64,000 bases of DNA from Kitasatospora viridis. GTDB lineage: Bacteria > Actinomycetota > Actinomycetes > Streptomycetales > Streptomycetaceae. A model generated the notes under the pieces. The model was not told where the DNA came from and made no database searches. It saw nothing but the letters and a program-made list of their open reading frames with translations. Shown here piece after piece: positions 15,990 through 23,823 of the stretch. The stretch is from contig NZ_VIWT01000001.1 of NCBI RefSeq assembly GCF_007829815.1, forward strand, positions 3,371,501 through 3,435,500, in the 5' to 3' direction. The first letter of the stretch is position 1. Each line of letters starts with the position of its first letter. A program made the translations under genes and the position numbers.

Positions 15990-17147
15990 TTACAGGCCGA
16001 TCGACTTGGCGATGATGGTCTTCATGACCTCGCTGGTTCCGCCGTAGATCCGGAAGACCCGGTTGTCGGCGTACAGGCGGGCGATCGGGTACTCCAGGAT
16101 GTAGCCGTAACCGCCGTGCAGCTGGAGGCACTTGTCCACCACGACGGAGGCCGCCTCGGTGGTGAAGAGCTTCGCCTCGGCGGCGTCCGGCACCGTCAGC
16201 TCGCCGCTCTGGTAGAGCTCCAGGGCCTGGTCCACGAAGGCCTGCATCGCGGTGACCTGGGCCTTGCAGTCGGCCAGCACGAACTTGGTGTTCTGGAACT
16301 CGGCCACCGGCTGGCCGAAGACCTTGCGCTCCTTGACGTACTTCACCGCGAAGTTGACCGCGGCGGCGGCCACCGCGTAGGCGCTGACCGCGATCGCCAG
16401 GCGCTCCTGCACCAGGTTGTGGGTCAGGTAGCTGAACGCCTTGCCCTCCTCGCCGAGCAGGTCGGCGACCGGCACCTTGACGTCCACGAAGGAGAGTTCG
16501 GCGGTGTCCGAGGTGCGCAGGCCGATCTTCTGCAGCTTGCGGCCCACGGTGTAGCCCGCGGACTTGGTGTCCACGCAGAGGATGGACAGGCCGGCCCGGC
16601 GGTTGTTCGCGTCGTACGGGCTGGTCCGGGCCACCACCAGCACCAGGTCGGCGAGCACGCCGCCGGTGATGAAGGTCTTGGCGCCGTTCAGCACGTAGTG
16701 CGTGCCGTCCTCGGAGAGCTTGGCGGTGGTGGTGATGCCGGCCAGGTCGGAGCCGGTGCCCGGCTCGGTCATGGCGATCGCGGTCATCAGCTCGCCGGAG
16801 ACGAAGCCGGGCAGCCAGCGCTGCTTCTGCTCCTCGTTGGCGTACTCCAGCAGGTAGGGCAGCACCAGGCCGGTGTGCACGCCCGAGGAGCCGAAGCTGA
16901 CGCCGGCCCGGGCGGTCTCCTCCATGATCACGGCCTGGTACTTGAAGCCGGTCTCGCCGGCGCCGCCGAACTCCTCCGGCACCTCGATGCCGAAGACGCC
17001 CAGCTCGCCGAGCTTGTTGTAGAAGTCGCGCGGCGGGTGGCCGTCGGCCTCCCACTCCTCGTAGACCGGGACGACCTCGTTGGCGATGAAGTCCCGGATC
17101 GTGGCCCGGAACGCCTCGTGGTCCTCGTTGTACACAGTGCGGCGCAC
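15990..17147 (-). CDS. Acyl-CoA dehydrogenase
   Basis: 385 residues, the normal length for the FAD-dependent family that inserts the 2,3-double bond into acyl-CoA. The N-terminal helical domain (HEAFRATIRDFIANEVVP), the FAD/substrate signature MTAIAMTEPGTGSDLAGI near 120, FITGG near 150, and C-terminal ERKVFGQPVAEFQNTKF, LQLHGGYGYILEYPIARLYAD and VFRIYGGTSEVMKTIIAKSIG are all present. The start is GTG at 17147 with GGGAG upstream. It is divergent from the tandem TetR gene, which presumably controls it, and followed by the acyl-CoA ligase gene. Confidence 0.94.
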   Translation of the reverse strand: MRRTVYNEDHEAFRATIRDFIANEVVPVYEEWEADGHPPRDFYNKLGELGVFGIEVPEEFGGAGETGFKYQAVIMEETARAGVSFGSSGVHTGLVLPYLLEYANEEQKQRWLPGFVSGELMTAIAMTEPGTGSDLAGITTTAKLSEDGTHYVLNGAKTFITGGVLADLVLVVARTSPYDANNRRAGLSILCVDTKSAGYTVGRKLQKIGLRTSDTAELSFVDVKVPVADLLGEEGKAFSYLTHNLVQERLAIAVSAYAVAAAAVNFAVKYVKERKVFGQPVAEFQNTKFVLADCKAQVTAMQAFVDQALELYQSGELTVPDAAEAKLFTTEAASVVVDKCLQLHGGYGYILEYPIARLYADNRVFRIYGGTSEVMKTIIAKSIGL

Positions 17148-17343
17148 GACGGCGCTCCCTTCGCACGGAAGACGTGATCGCGCTCAAGTTAATCCCCGGT
17201 AGCTTTTGCTGTCCAGAGTCGGCGCCGGGTTGCCGAGCTCCGGATCCGGACGTCGGCGGGTGCGGCGGCAGTAGACCTGCGCGGGCATTATGTGAATCAT
17301 TGCTAGCCAGCGAAGGGACCGCTCCGGGCGAGGAGGTACGGCG

Positions 17344-18591
17344 ATGGCCGGCGAGGTGGCGGCGGCGCGCCGGCCGCGCGGGCGCCGGGGCCAGATCCTG
17401 CTGGCCGCGGCCGAGCAGTTCCACCGGCGCGGCTACCACCAGGTGGCGATGGCCGAGGTGGCCGCCGCGGTGGGCATCACCGCGCCCGCCCTCTACCGGC
17501 ACTACCGGGGCAAGCCGGAACTGCTGCGGCAGGCCGTGCGCGGCGGGCTGGCCGCACTCGACGGGGCGGTCGCCGCGGCGGGCGCCCGCGCGGACGCCGG
17601 TCCGCGCGGGCTCGCGGTGGCACTGGCCGGGGTCGCGCTGGAGCACCGGGCGCTCGGCACGCTCTGGCAGCGCGACGCCCGGCTGCTGCCCCCGGCCCAG
17701 CGCGCCGAGCTGCGCCGCCAGTTGCGCGCCACCGTGCGCGCCGCGAGCCGCCAGCTGACCGCCGCCCGCCCGGAACTGAGCAGGAGCCAGGCCGAGTTGC
17801 TGGTCGCCGCGGCGCTCTCGGCGGCCGGCAGCCTCTCGTACCACACCTTCGCGCCGCCCCGCCGCAGGTTCGAGCAGCTGCTGACCGCGCTGCTGGAAGG
17901 CCTCCTGCGGGCTCCGGTCGACGGTCCGCCGGTCGGCTGGCCTTCGGTCGGCGGGCCGGCGCCGCTGCGGCGGGGCGGCGGGGCGGGCGAGCCGGTCGGC
18001 CGGCGGGAGGAGCTGCTGGCGGCGGCGGTGCGGCTGTTCGACGAGCACGGCTTCGACAACGTGAGCACCGACCGGATCGGCGCGGCGGTCGGGATCGCCG
18101 GGCCCAGCCTCTACAAGCACTTCCCGGCCAAGGTCGACCTGCTGGCCGCCGCCCTGGTGCGCTGCCGGGAGCGGCTGTGGCACGAGGTGGCCGGCACCCT
18201 GTCCGGACCGGACGCCTCCCTGGAGCGCGGCCTGGCCGCCTACCTGGACTTCGCCCGCCGGCACCACCACTACCTGGGCGCGATGGTCAGCGAGACCGAG
18301 CGGCTGGCCGAGCCGGACCGCAGCCGGGCGGTGGACTTCCGCCGGGACTTCCTGCGGCTCTGGGTGGACCTGCTGCGCCGGCGTCGCCCGGAGTACGACA
18401 AGGCGGAGGCCCGGATCCGGGTGCACGCGATGTTCGCGGTGGTCAACGACGGTGTCCGGCAGCCCGCTTGGCGCGACCGCCCGGCACCCGGACTGGAGCT
18501 GCTGGCCGCCACCGTGCTGGGGCCGGCGGAACCGGGGAACGGGCCCGGGGCGGGCCCGGCAGTGCCGGACCCGCCCCGGGGAGTGCGCTGA
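17344..18591 (+). CDS. Regulator made of two TetR units in one chain
   Basis: 415 residues, twice the length of a TetR protein. The first helix-turn-helix region is RGQILLAAAEQFHRRGYHQ...AAVGITAPALYRHYRGKPELL (residues about 15-60) followed by a ligand-binding-like helical domain to about 195; a Gly/Pro-rich linker leads to a second complete unit starting RREELLAAAVRLFDEHGFDN...GIAGPSLYKHFPAKVDLL (about 220-265) plus its own C-terminal domain. One chain could therefore bind an operator pair as a pseudo-dimer. It is divergent from acyl-CoA dehydrogenase, which it probably represses, with acyl-CoA as a likely signal. ATG 17344 is preceded by GGAGG. A terminator hairpin sits inside its last codons. 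Confidence 0.88.
   Translation: MAGEVAAARRPRGRRGQILLAAAEQFHRRGYHQVAMAEVAAAVGITAPALYRHYRGKPELLRQAVRGGLAALDGAVAAAGARADAGPRGLAVALAGVALEHRALGTLWQRDARLLPPAQRAELRRQLRATVRAASRQLTAARPELSRSQAELLVAAALSAAGSLSYHTFAPPRRRFEQLLTALLEGLLRAPVDGPPVGWPSVGGPAPLRRGGGAGEPVGRREELLAAAVRLFDEHGFDNVSTDRIGAAVGIAGPSLYKHFPAKVDLLAAALVRCRERLWHEVAGTLSGPDASLERGLAAYLDFARRHHHYLGAMVSETERLAEPDRSRAVDFRRDFLRLWVDLLRRRRPEYDKAEARIRVHAMFAVVNDGVRQPAWRDRPAPGLELLAATVLGPAEPGNGPGAGPAVPDPPRGVR
18544..18580. terminator. Terminator hairpin embedded in the end of the tandem TetR gene
   Basis: An 11-bp stem (18544-18554 with 18570-18580), one mismatch, then a 5-bp inner stem with an AGT loop. It encodes residues in the Gly/Pro-rich C-terminus. 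The two convergent genes are only 1 nt apart, so the terminator has to lie inside coding sequence. Confidence 0.75.
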
Positions 18592-18592
18592 C

Positions 18593-18910
18593 TCAGCCCT
18601 GCGGCGGCGCGTAGTGCACCGCGTGCAGGAAGTCCAGGTTGCCCTGCAGCGAACCCACGTTGCCCGAGTTGCCCGCCACCAGGGCGGAGTTGTTCTGGTT
18701 GCTGCCGCCGGAGCCGGTGGCCACCTGCTGCGAGCCGTTGGCGTTGCCCTCGACGCTGCCGACGATGTTGCCGGAGCCCCAGTTGCTCACCACGCTGCTG
18801 TTGGAGCCGTTTCCGGCGCTGGCGCCGTTGTCGGCCGAGGCGGTGCCGATGCCGAGGAGGAGGAAGGCGCCGAGCGCGGTGACGGCGGTGAGGGCACGGG
18901 TACGGGACAC
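18593..18910 (-). CDS. Small secreted Asn/Gly/Ser-rich protein
   Basis: 105 residues. A clear signal peptide (SRTRALTAV then a hydrophobic core LGAFLLLGIG, cleavage after TASA) leaves a mature protein of about 78 residues of very low complexity: repeated GN, GS and NS steps (AGNGSNSSVVSNWGSGN, EGNANGSQQVATGSGG, LVAGNSGNVGSLQGN), no cysteine, and a different end (LDFLHAVHYAPPQG). The composition resembles secreted surface or amyloid-like proteins of sporulating actinomycetes but it has no chaplin or rodlin signature. The start is GTG at 18910 with GGGAG upstream; an upstream ATG at 19009 would spoil the signal peptide. Confidence 0.7.
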   Translation of the reverse strand: MSRTRALTAVTALGAFLLLGIGTASADNGASAGNGSNSSVVSNWGSGNIVGSVEGNANGSQQVATGSGGSNQNNSALVAGNSGNVGSLQGNLDFLHAVHYAPPQG

Positions 18911-19030
18911 GATGGTCTCCCTAGGAGTACTGGTAATGCTGCGAGTTGGCGCTCTCGGGGTGGCCGCCCCGGTCGCGCCGCTGGTCTGACGTCGCGCACT
19001 CAGCTTCACCCCCGGCCGAGGGCGCTGGCC

Positions 19031-19052
19031 AGGGAATCCGGTCCGATTCCCT
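19031..19052. promoter_or_regulatory. Palindromic operator candidate between the secreted-protein gene and the HSP90-like operon
   Basis: AGGGAATC-N6-GATTCCCT, perfect 8-bp arms, with a further half-site AGGGAAATC at 19070-19078. It lies in the 273-bp divergent region, 121 bp after the secreted-protein start and 132 bp before the HSP90-like start. Confidence 0.5.
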
Positions 19053-19183
19053 CAATGGGGTCATATTCCAGGGAAATCCGTCATGTCAGGTTTGCCGCAG
19101 GTCGTCCGGTGCCGCCCCGCGACGCGCCACGCGGGGCCATAAGCGGTGGTCGGGCGTTTGTCAGACTGGCAGACTGGGGCCTC

Positions 19184-21130
19184 ATGTCTGAAGGTCAGGA
19201 GAACCTGCGCACCACCGAGGTCGACCTGGGCGGCCTCGTGAGCGTCCTCGCCACCCACCTCTACTCCACCCCGCTGGTGGCCCTGCGCGAACTGGTCCAG
19301 AACGCGCACGACTCGCACACCCGGCGCCGGCTGGAGGACCCGGACGGCAGCACCGGGCGCCCGGAGCTGATCCGGGTCACCGCCGACCCGGCCCGGGGCA
19401 GCATCGCCATCGAGGACACCGGTGCCGGCCTGACCGAACCCGAGATCCACGCCTACCTGGCCACCGTCGGCACCGGCTACACCAGGATGCTGCGCGAGGT
19501 GACGGGCAGTCAGGAGCTGATCGGCGCCTTCGGCCTCGGCTTCCTCTCCGCCTTCTCGGTGGCCGAGGAGGTCACCGTCACCACCACCTCGCACCGCGAG
19601 CCGGGGCTCGGCCACCGCTACCGCAGCCGGGGCGGCCAGCAGTACACCGTCGACCCGGCGCCGGCCCGCCCGCGGCCGGGCACCCTGGTCGAGCTGCTGC
19701 TCAAGCCGGAGCACCGGCAGCTGGCCGACGAGCAGGCGCTGCGCGAGGTGCTCGGCCGGTACTGCGTGCTGCTGCCGGTCCCGGTCCACGTGGGCGCGGA
19801 CGAGCAGCCGGTCAACGGCGTCCCGGTGCCCTGGCGCGACCGGCCCGCCGGCGACCCGCACGCCGCCCGGATGGCCTTCGCCGCCGCCTTCGGGCGCCGG
19901 TTCGAACCGCTGACGGCCTTTCCGCTGGAGCCGGCGGCGGACGGCTCCACCGACGCGGTCGGCCTGCTCTGGGTGCAGGACGGCGGCAGCTACGGCAGCA
20001 CCGACAACCGCGACCTGGCGGTCTACCTGCGCGGCATGCTGCTCGCCGAGGACGCCCGCGACCTGCTGCCCAGCTGGGCCGGGTTCATCGGCGGGGTGAT
20101 CGAGTCCAACCTGCTCACCCCCACCGCCAGCCGCGAGGACCTGCAGCGCGACGAGCACTACCGGGCGCTGCGGCAGGCCCTGACCGAGGCCGTGGTGAAC
20201 GGCCTCTACGAGACCGCCCGGCTGCACCCGGCCGCCTGGCGCCGGATCCTGGCCCGGCACGGCCAGGAGCTGCTCGGCGCGGCCCTGTGCGACGACCGGC
20301 TCTTCACCCTGCTCGCCGACGACGTGCCGGTCCCCACCTCGCAGGGCGACCTGACGGCGGGTGCGCTGCGCGCGGCCGGCTCCGGCGCGGTGCACGTGGC
20401 GCTCGGCTCCGGCGGCGGCTTCGAGGAGATGCTCTACCGGGCGATGCGGGTGCCGATCGCCCGCGGTGACCGGTACGCGGTGCTGCCGTTCCTGCGCCGC
20501 TACGCCCAGCTGCGGGACTGCCGGATCGTCGAACTGGGCAGCGAGAGCGGCAACAAGGAGCTGTTCCGCGAGCCGGAGCAGCCGCTGCCGGCCGACCAGG
20601 CCGGCTGGCTGGCGGCCGCGCTGGCCGAGCCGGGCGAGCGGCTGGTGCCGGCCCGGTTCGAACCGGTCGGCCTGCCGCTGGTCCTGGTGCCGGACCGGGA
20701 GGCCGAGTTGAAGGCCCGGATCGAGGACGACCAGGCGGACGCCCGGATCCCGTCCGCCGCGCTCCGGCTGGCCCGCGCCTTCACCGCCCGCACCGACGGC
20801 ACGGTGAAGGCCCGGCTCTACCTGAACACCGACTCGCCGGCCGTGCACGACCTGCTGCGCGCCTACCGGGAGGGCCACACCGGCGCCGCCACCGCCGCGG
20901 GGCTGCTCCGCTCGGTCAAGGTGATCATGGCCGCGGCGGCCTCCGACGGCCCGGCCGCCGGCGACCTGGGCGCCGCGCTGGCCGGCATCGGCACCGCCGT
21001 GGCGGCGCTGACCGCGCCGGCCGTGCCGGTCGACCCGGCCGACGGCCTGTCGGTGGACCTCGACAGACTGCTCGGGCTCGGTGAATCCAACGGGCCGGAC
21101 GGGACGCGCGGCGAGAACGAGGAACGATGA
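19184..21130 (+). CDS. HSP90-like GHKL ATPase/chaperone
   Basis: 648 residues. The N-terminal ATPase carries the GHKL motifs of HSP90/HtpG: LRELVQNAHDS (Glu36, Asn40), EDTGAGL (Asp78) and GAFGLGFLSAFSV (about 114-126). The middle domain keeps the HSP90 catalytic-loop pattern NLLTPTASREDLQRD with Arg317. The C-terminal part departs from HtpG: ELGSESGNKELFREPEQPLPADQ and a later AFTARTDGTVKARLYLN are recognisable only as helical/beta regions, and no MEEVD-type tail is present (ends GENEER). It therefore looks like an HSP90 paralogue, not the housekeeping HtpG. ATG 19184; its TGA overlaps the next ATG (ATGA), giving tight coupling to the repeat-protein gene. Confidence 0.85.
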   Translation: MSEGQENLRTTEVDLGGLVSVLATHLYSTPLVALRELVQNAHDSHTRRRLEDPDGSTGRPELIRVTADPARGSIAIEDTGAGLTEPEIHAYLATVGTGYTRMLREVTGSQELIGAFGLGFLSAFSVAEEVTVTTTSHREPGLGHRYRSRGGQQYTVDPAPARPRPGTLVELLLKPEHRQLADEQALREVLGRYCVLLPVPVHVGADEQPVNGVPVPWRDRPAGDPHAARMAFAAAFGRRFEPLTAFPLEPAADGSTDAVGLLWVQDGGSYGSTDNRDLAVYLRGMLLAEDARDLLPSWAGFIGGVIESNLLTPTASREDLQRDEHYRALRQALTEAVVNGLYETARLHPAAWRRILARHGQELLGAALCDDRLFTLLADDVPVPTSQGDLTAGALRAAGSGAVHVALGSGGGFEEMLYRAMRVPIARGDRYAVLPFLRRYAQLRDCRIVELGSESGNKELFREPEQPLPADQAGWLAAALAEPGERLVPARFEPVGLPLVLVPDREAELKARIEDDQADARIPSAALRLARAFTARTDGTVKARLYLNTDSPAVHDLLRAYREGHTGAATAAGLLRSVKVIMAAAASDGPAAGDLGAALAGIGTAVAALTAPAVPVDPADGLSVDLDRLLGLGESNGPDGTRGENEER

Positions 21131-23496
21131 GCGGCAACGACATCTGGGACTGGGTCTACGACACCCACGGCCGGCTGGTGGAGGACGGCCAGCACCGGCT
21201 GGCCACCGCCCTGGTGGAGATCGCCGGCCACGCCGTGGACGGCCGCAACGAGCAGCTGGACGCGATGTTCCCGGAGGCGCTGGCCGCCGCCCGGGCGCTC
21301 GGCCTGCCCTGGGTGGAGGTCTTCCTGCGGCACTGGCGGCTGCAGAACCTGCTGAACAAGCGTCACCAGGGCGAGCAGGCGATGACCGAGGCGGTCTCGC
21401 TGCTGGAGTTCGCGCACCGCGAGGAGACCGCGGACTGCCCGCAGTCGGTCTGCGCCGTGCAGGACTTCACCATCTGCCACGCCAACATCGACGGCCCCGG
21501 CTACGTGCCGGAGCGGCTCGCGGTGCTGGAGGAGGCGCTGGAGCGGGTCGAGCCGGCCCGGGCCTGCTTCGACTGCCTCTCCCGGGAGTACGCCGACACC
21601 CTGGAGGACGACGACCGGGCCGAGGCCGCGCTGGCCCACCTGGACCGCTCCCAGGCCCGGATCCTGGCGGCTGGTCAGAGCGTCTCGCTGGCCTTCGGCC
21701 ACGCCCGGGCCTCGGCCCTGCACCGGCTCGGCCGGCCGCAGCAGGCGCTGGACTCGCTGGCCGCCGCCGAGGCCGCCTTCACCGGGGCCGGCCACGCCCT
21801 GGACGAGGACGACCGGCGCAAGCTCGGGGTGATCCGGGCCCGGCTGCTGGCCACCCTGGGCCGGTTCGACGAGGCGCTGGAGCAGCTGCCGCCGGCCGAG
21901 CAGGCCGACGCCTTCGCCGACGTCCGGCACCGGTGGGCCGACGCCGTCGAGCTGCTGGCCGCCGCCGACCGGTTCGAGAACGACGCCGCGCTCGGCGTCC
22001 GGCTGGCCCGCTGGGTCTCCTACCTGGACACCGCCGGCTCGCACCGCCCCTGCCTGGACCTGGCCCTGACGGCCGGTCGGCTGGCCGTGCGGCGCGGCGC
22101 CCGCGAGGTGGCGCTGGCCCTGGTGGCGACCGGCGAGCGCAAGCTGGCGCTGCTGCGCCGCACCGACCGGGTCGGCGAGCAGCTCGCCGGGCTGCGGACC
22201 GCCGCGCTCGCGCTGCCGGTCGCCGACCTGCCGACCGGACCGGGCGAGCTGCTGGAGCTGCTGGCCGCGCGGACGGAGCCGGGCGACCCCGAGCAGGACC
22301 TGGAGCTGCTCTGCGCGGCCTGGGCCCGGGCCGCCGAGCTCGCCCCGGCCGCCGCCACCGACCTGCTGCTCTCCCGGGCCGGGCTGCTCGCCACGCTGGG
22401 CCACGAGCAGCGCTCGGCCGAACTGCTCTGGCAGCGGCTCGACCAGGACCCGGGCCACCAGGACCTGGTCGGCATGCTCGGCTCGGTGCTGGTCGAGGCC
22501 CGGGACGGCGAGGGGCTGCGCCGGCTGACCGACCGGATCGCGCCGTCCGCCCCGGAGACCGCGCACTGGCTGCGGGCCCGCTGGGCGGTGGCGCAGGGCC
22601 GCTGGCCGGAGGCGCTGGAGCAGGTCGAGGCGCTGCTCGCGCTGGCCCCGGAGCGGATCAACCCGCGCCGGCTGGCCGCCGCCGCGGCCACCGAGCTGGG
22701 CGAGCACGACCGGGCCCAGCGGCACTGGCAGCAGCTGCTGGCCCACGCGCTGCCCGCCGAGGGCACCCCGCCGGAGCAGCAGCACCGCACCGTCCAGCCG
22801 TCCGACCTCTGGCACCTGATCACCGCGGCCACCGCGAACCGGGACTGGGCCGTGGTGCGCGAGGTCGGCGCCCGGTTGGGCATCGAGTTCGACGAGCCGG
22901 ACGGCCCGGTCGACGAGCAGTGGCAGTACGTCACCGTGCGGGCCCGGCGCGGCAACGGTGCGCACAGCGACCTGCCGGCGCTGCGCACCGGGCCGGCGAC
23001 CGCCCGGATCCTGCCGGTGCTCGGCGAGGACATCCAGCTCAACCACCGCGACCTGGTGGTCTTCTCGCCGGCGCCGCTGGAGCCGGAGCCCGGGGAGGAC
23101 GCCCCGGCCGCGGAGCGGGAGCGCTGGCGGCCGACCTTCGAGCTGCTCACCCTGCTCGACCCGGCCGGCTACACCACCTGGTTCGTGGACGGCGCCTGGC
23201 CGGGGCAGCCGGCCTGGGAGGAGCTGCGGTCCGCGCTGCGCGAGCGCGAGTTCGGCGTCTGGGCGTACAGCGGGGAGCAGTACCTGGTCACCGACCCGGC
23301 CACCGGCCGGCCCGGGCTGGCCGGGGTCTACGCGGCGGTTGGGGTGCCGCCGACCGCCTCCGCGGCCGAGGCGGACGCGCTGCTCGCCGAGCTGACGGCC
23401 GGTTGGGAGCACCCGCTCAGCTGGGTCGCGCTGGCCGGGGCGGCCGGCGCCGACACCGCGCGGCACCAGGAGGTGGTCGAGCGCTACGGGCTCTGA
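21127..23496 (+). CDS. TPR-like helical repeat protein coupled to the HSP90-like gene
   Basis: 789 residues, almost entirely alpha-helical and rich in Ala/Leu/Glu. Helix pairs in the style of tetratricopeptide repeats recur from about residue 20 to 560, e.g. GRPQQALDSLAAAEAAF, GRFDEALEQLPPAEQ, GHEQRSAELLWQRLDQDPGHQ, GRWPEALEQVEALLALAPERI and GEHDRAQRHWQQLLAHAL. The last 190 residues (from about LWHLITAATANRDWAVV) are a different, more beta-like domain with RWRPTFELLTLLDPAGYTTWF and FGVWAYSGEQYLVT. TPR proteins are the typical co-chaperones of eukaryotic HSP90, so a partner or adaptor role is suggested by the 4-nt overlap with the HSP90-like gene, but this is inference. Confidence 0.75.
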   Translation: MSGNDIWDWVYDTHGRLVEDGQHRLATALVEIAGHAVDGRNEQLDAMFPEALAAARALGLPWVEVFLRHWRLQNLLNKRHQGEQAMTEAVSLLEFAHREETADCPQSVCAVQDFTICHANIDGPGYVPERLAVLEEALERVEPARACFDCLSREYADTLEDDDRAEAALAHLDRSQARILAAGQSVSLAFGHARASALHRLGRPQQALDSLAAAEAAFTGAGHALDEDDRRKLGVIRARLLATLGRFDEALEQLPPAEQADAFADVRHRWADAVELLAAADRFENDAALGVRLARWVSYLDTAGSHRPCLDLALTAGRLAVRRGAREVALALVATGERKLALLRRTDRVGEQLAGLRTAALALPVADLPTGPGELLELLAARTEPGDPEQDLELLCAAWARAAELAPAAATDLLLSRAGLLATLGHEQRSAELLWQRLDQDPGHQDLVGMLGSVLVEARDGEGLRRLTDRIAPSAPETAHWLRARWAVAQGRWPEALEQVEALLALAPERINPRRLAAAAATELGEHDRAQRHWQQLLAHALPAEGTPPEQQHRTVQPSDLWHLITAATANRDWAVVREVGARLGIEFDEPDGPVDEQWQYVTVRARRGNGAHSDLPALRTGPATARILPVLGEDIQLNHRDLVVFSPAPLEPEPGEDAPAAERERWRPTFELLTLLDPAGYTTWFVDGAWPGQPAWEELRSALREREFGVWAYSGEQYLVTDPATGRPGLAGVYAAVGVPPTASAAEADALLAELTAGWEHPLSWVALAGAAGADTARHQEVVERYGL

Positions 23497-23545
23497 CCTG
23501 GTGATGCGCCATCGCTTCCGCGGGCTGCTGGTCGTATCGTCTGCT

Positions 23546-23710
23546 AGTGCCGCGTCAGGCAACCTTCGCCCGTCAAGGAGCGGCGTCCGGTGCGTGCTCT
23601 CGGCGTGCCGGCCGGAAGTCCTCGTACTGGACGTACTTGGGCTTTCGGCCGGTGCGGCGAGAGTGCGTGCTGGGCGTCGCGACGGGGCGAAGGTTGCCTG
23701 ACGCGGCACT
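23546..23710. mobile_element. 165-bp palindromic MITE-like element
   Basis: The ends are perfect 26-bp inverted repeats (23546-23571 and 23685-23710, AGTGCCGCGTCAGGCAACCT...), and the arms stay recognisably complementary almost to the centre (for example TGCTCTCGGCGTGCCGGCCGGAAGTCC on the left against GGGCTTTCGGCCGGTGCGGCGAGAGTGC on the right). The centre holds GTAC-containing self-complementary sequence. It has no transposase and no target duplication I can recognise. A non-autonomous insertion is the best reading; the transcript would form one long hairpin, so it could also end transcription of the repeat-protein operon. Remaining bases of the 327-bp gap show nothing further. Confidence 0.65.
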
Positions 23711-23823
23711 TGGTCCATCCGGGTGCGCTCGGTAGCCGGTGGCGGCCGACTTGTCCATATGCGTCACGACCTGGCGTGCGGCAAGGTGGAGCCGAAGATC
23801 ACCAGCAGTGAGGAGCAGCGGCA

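Noticed and set aside
23573..23701. Small frames inside the palindromic element
   Set aside because: They mirror one another across the arms and have no start context or recognisable transposase.
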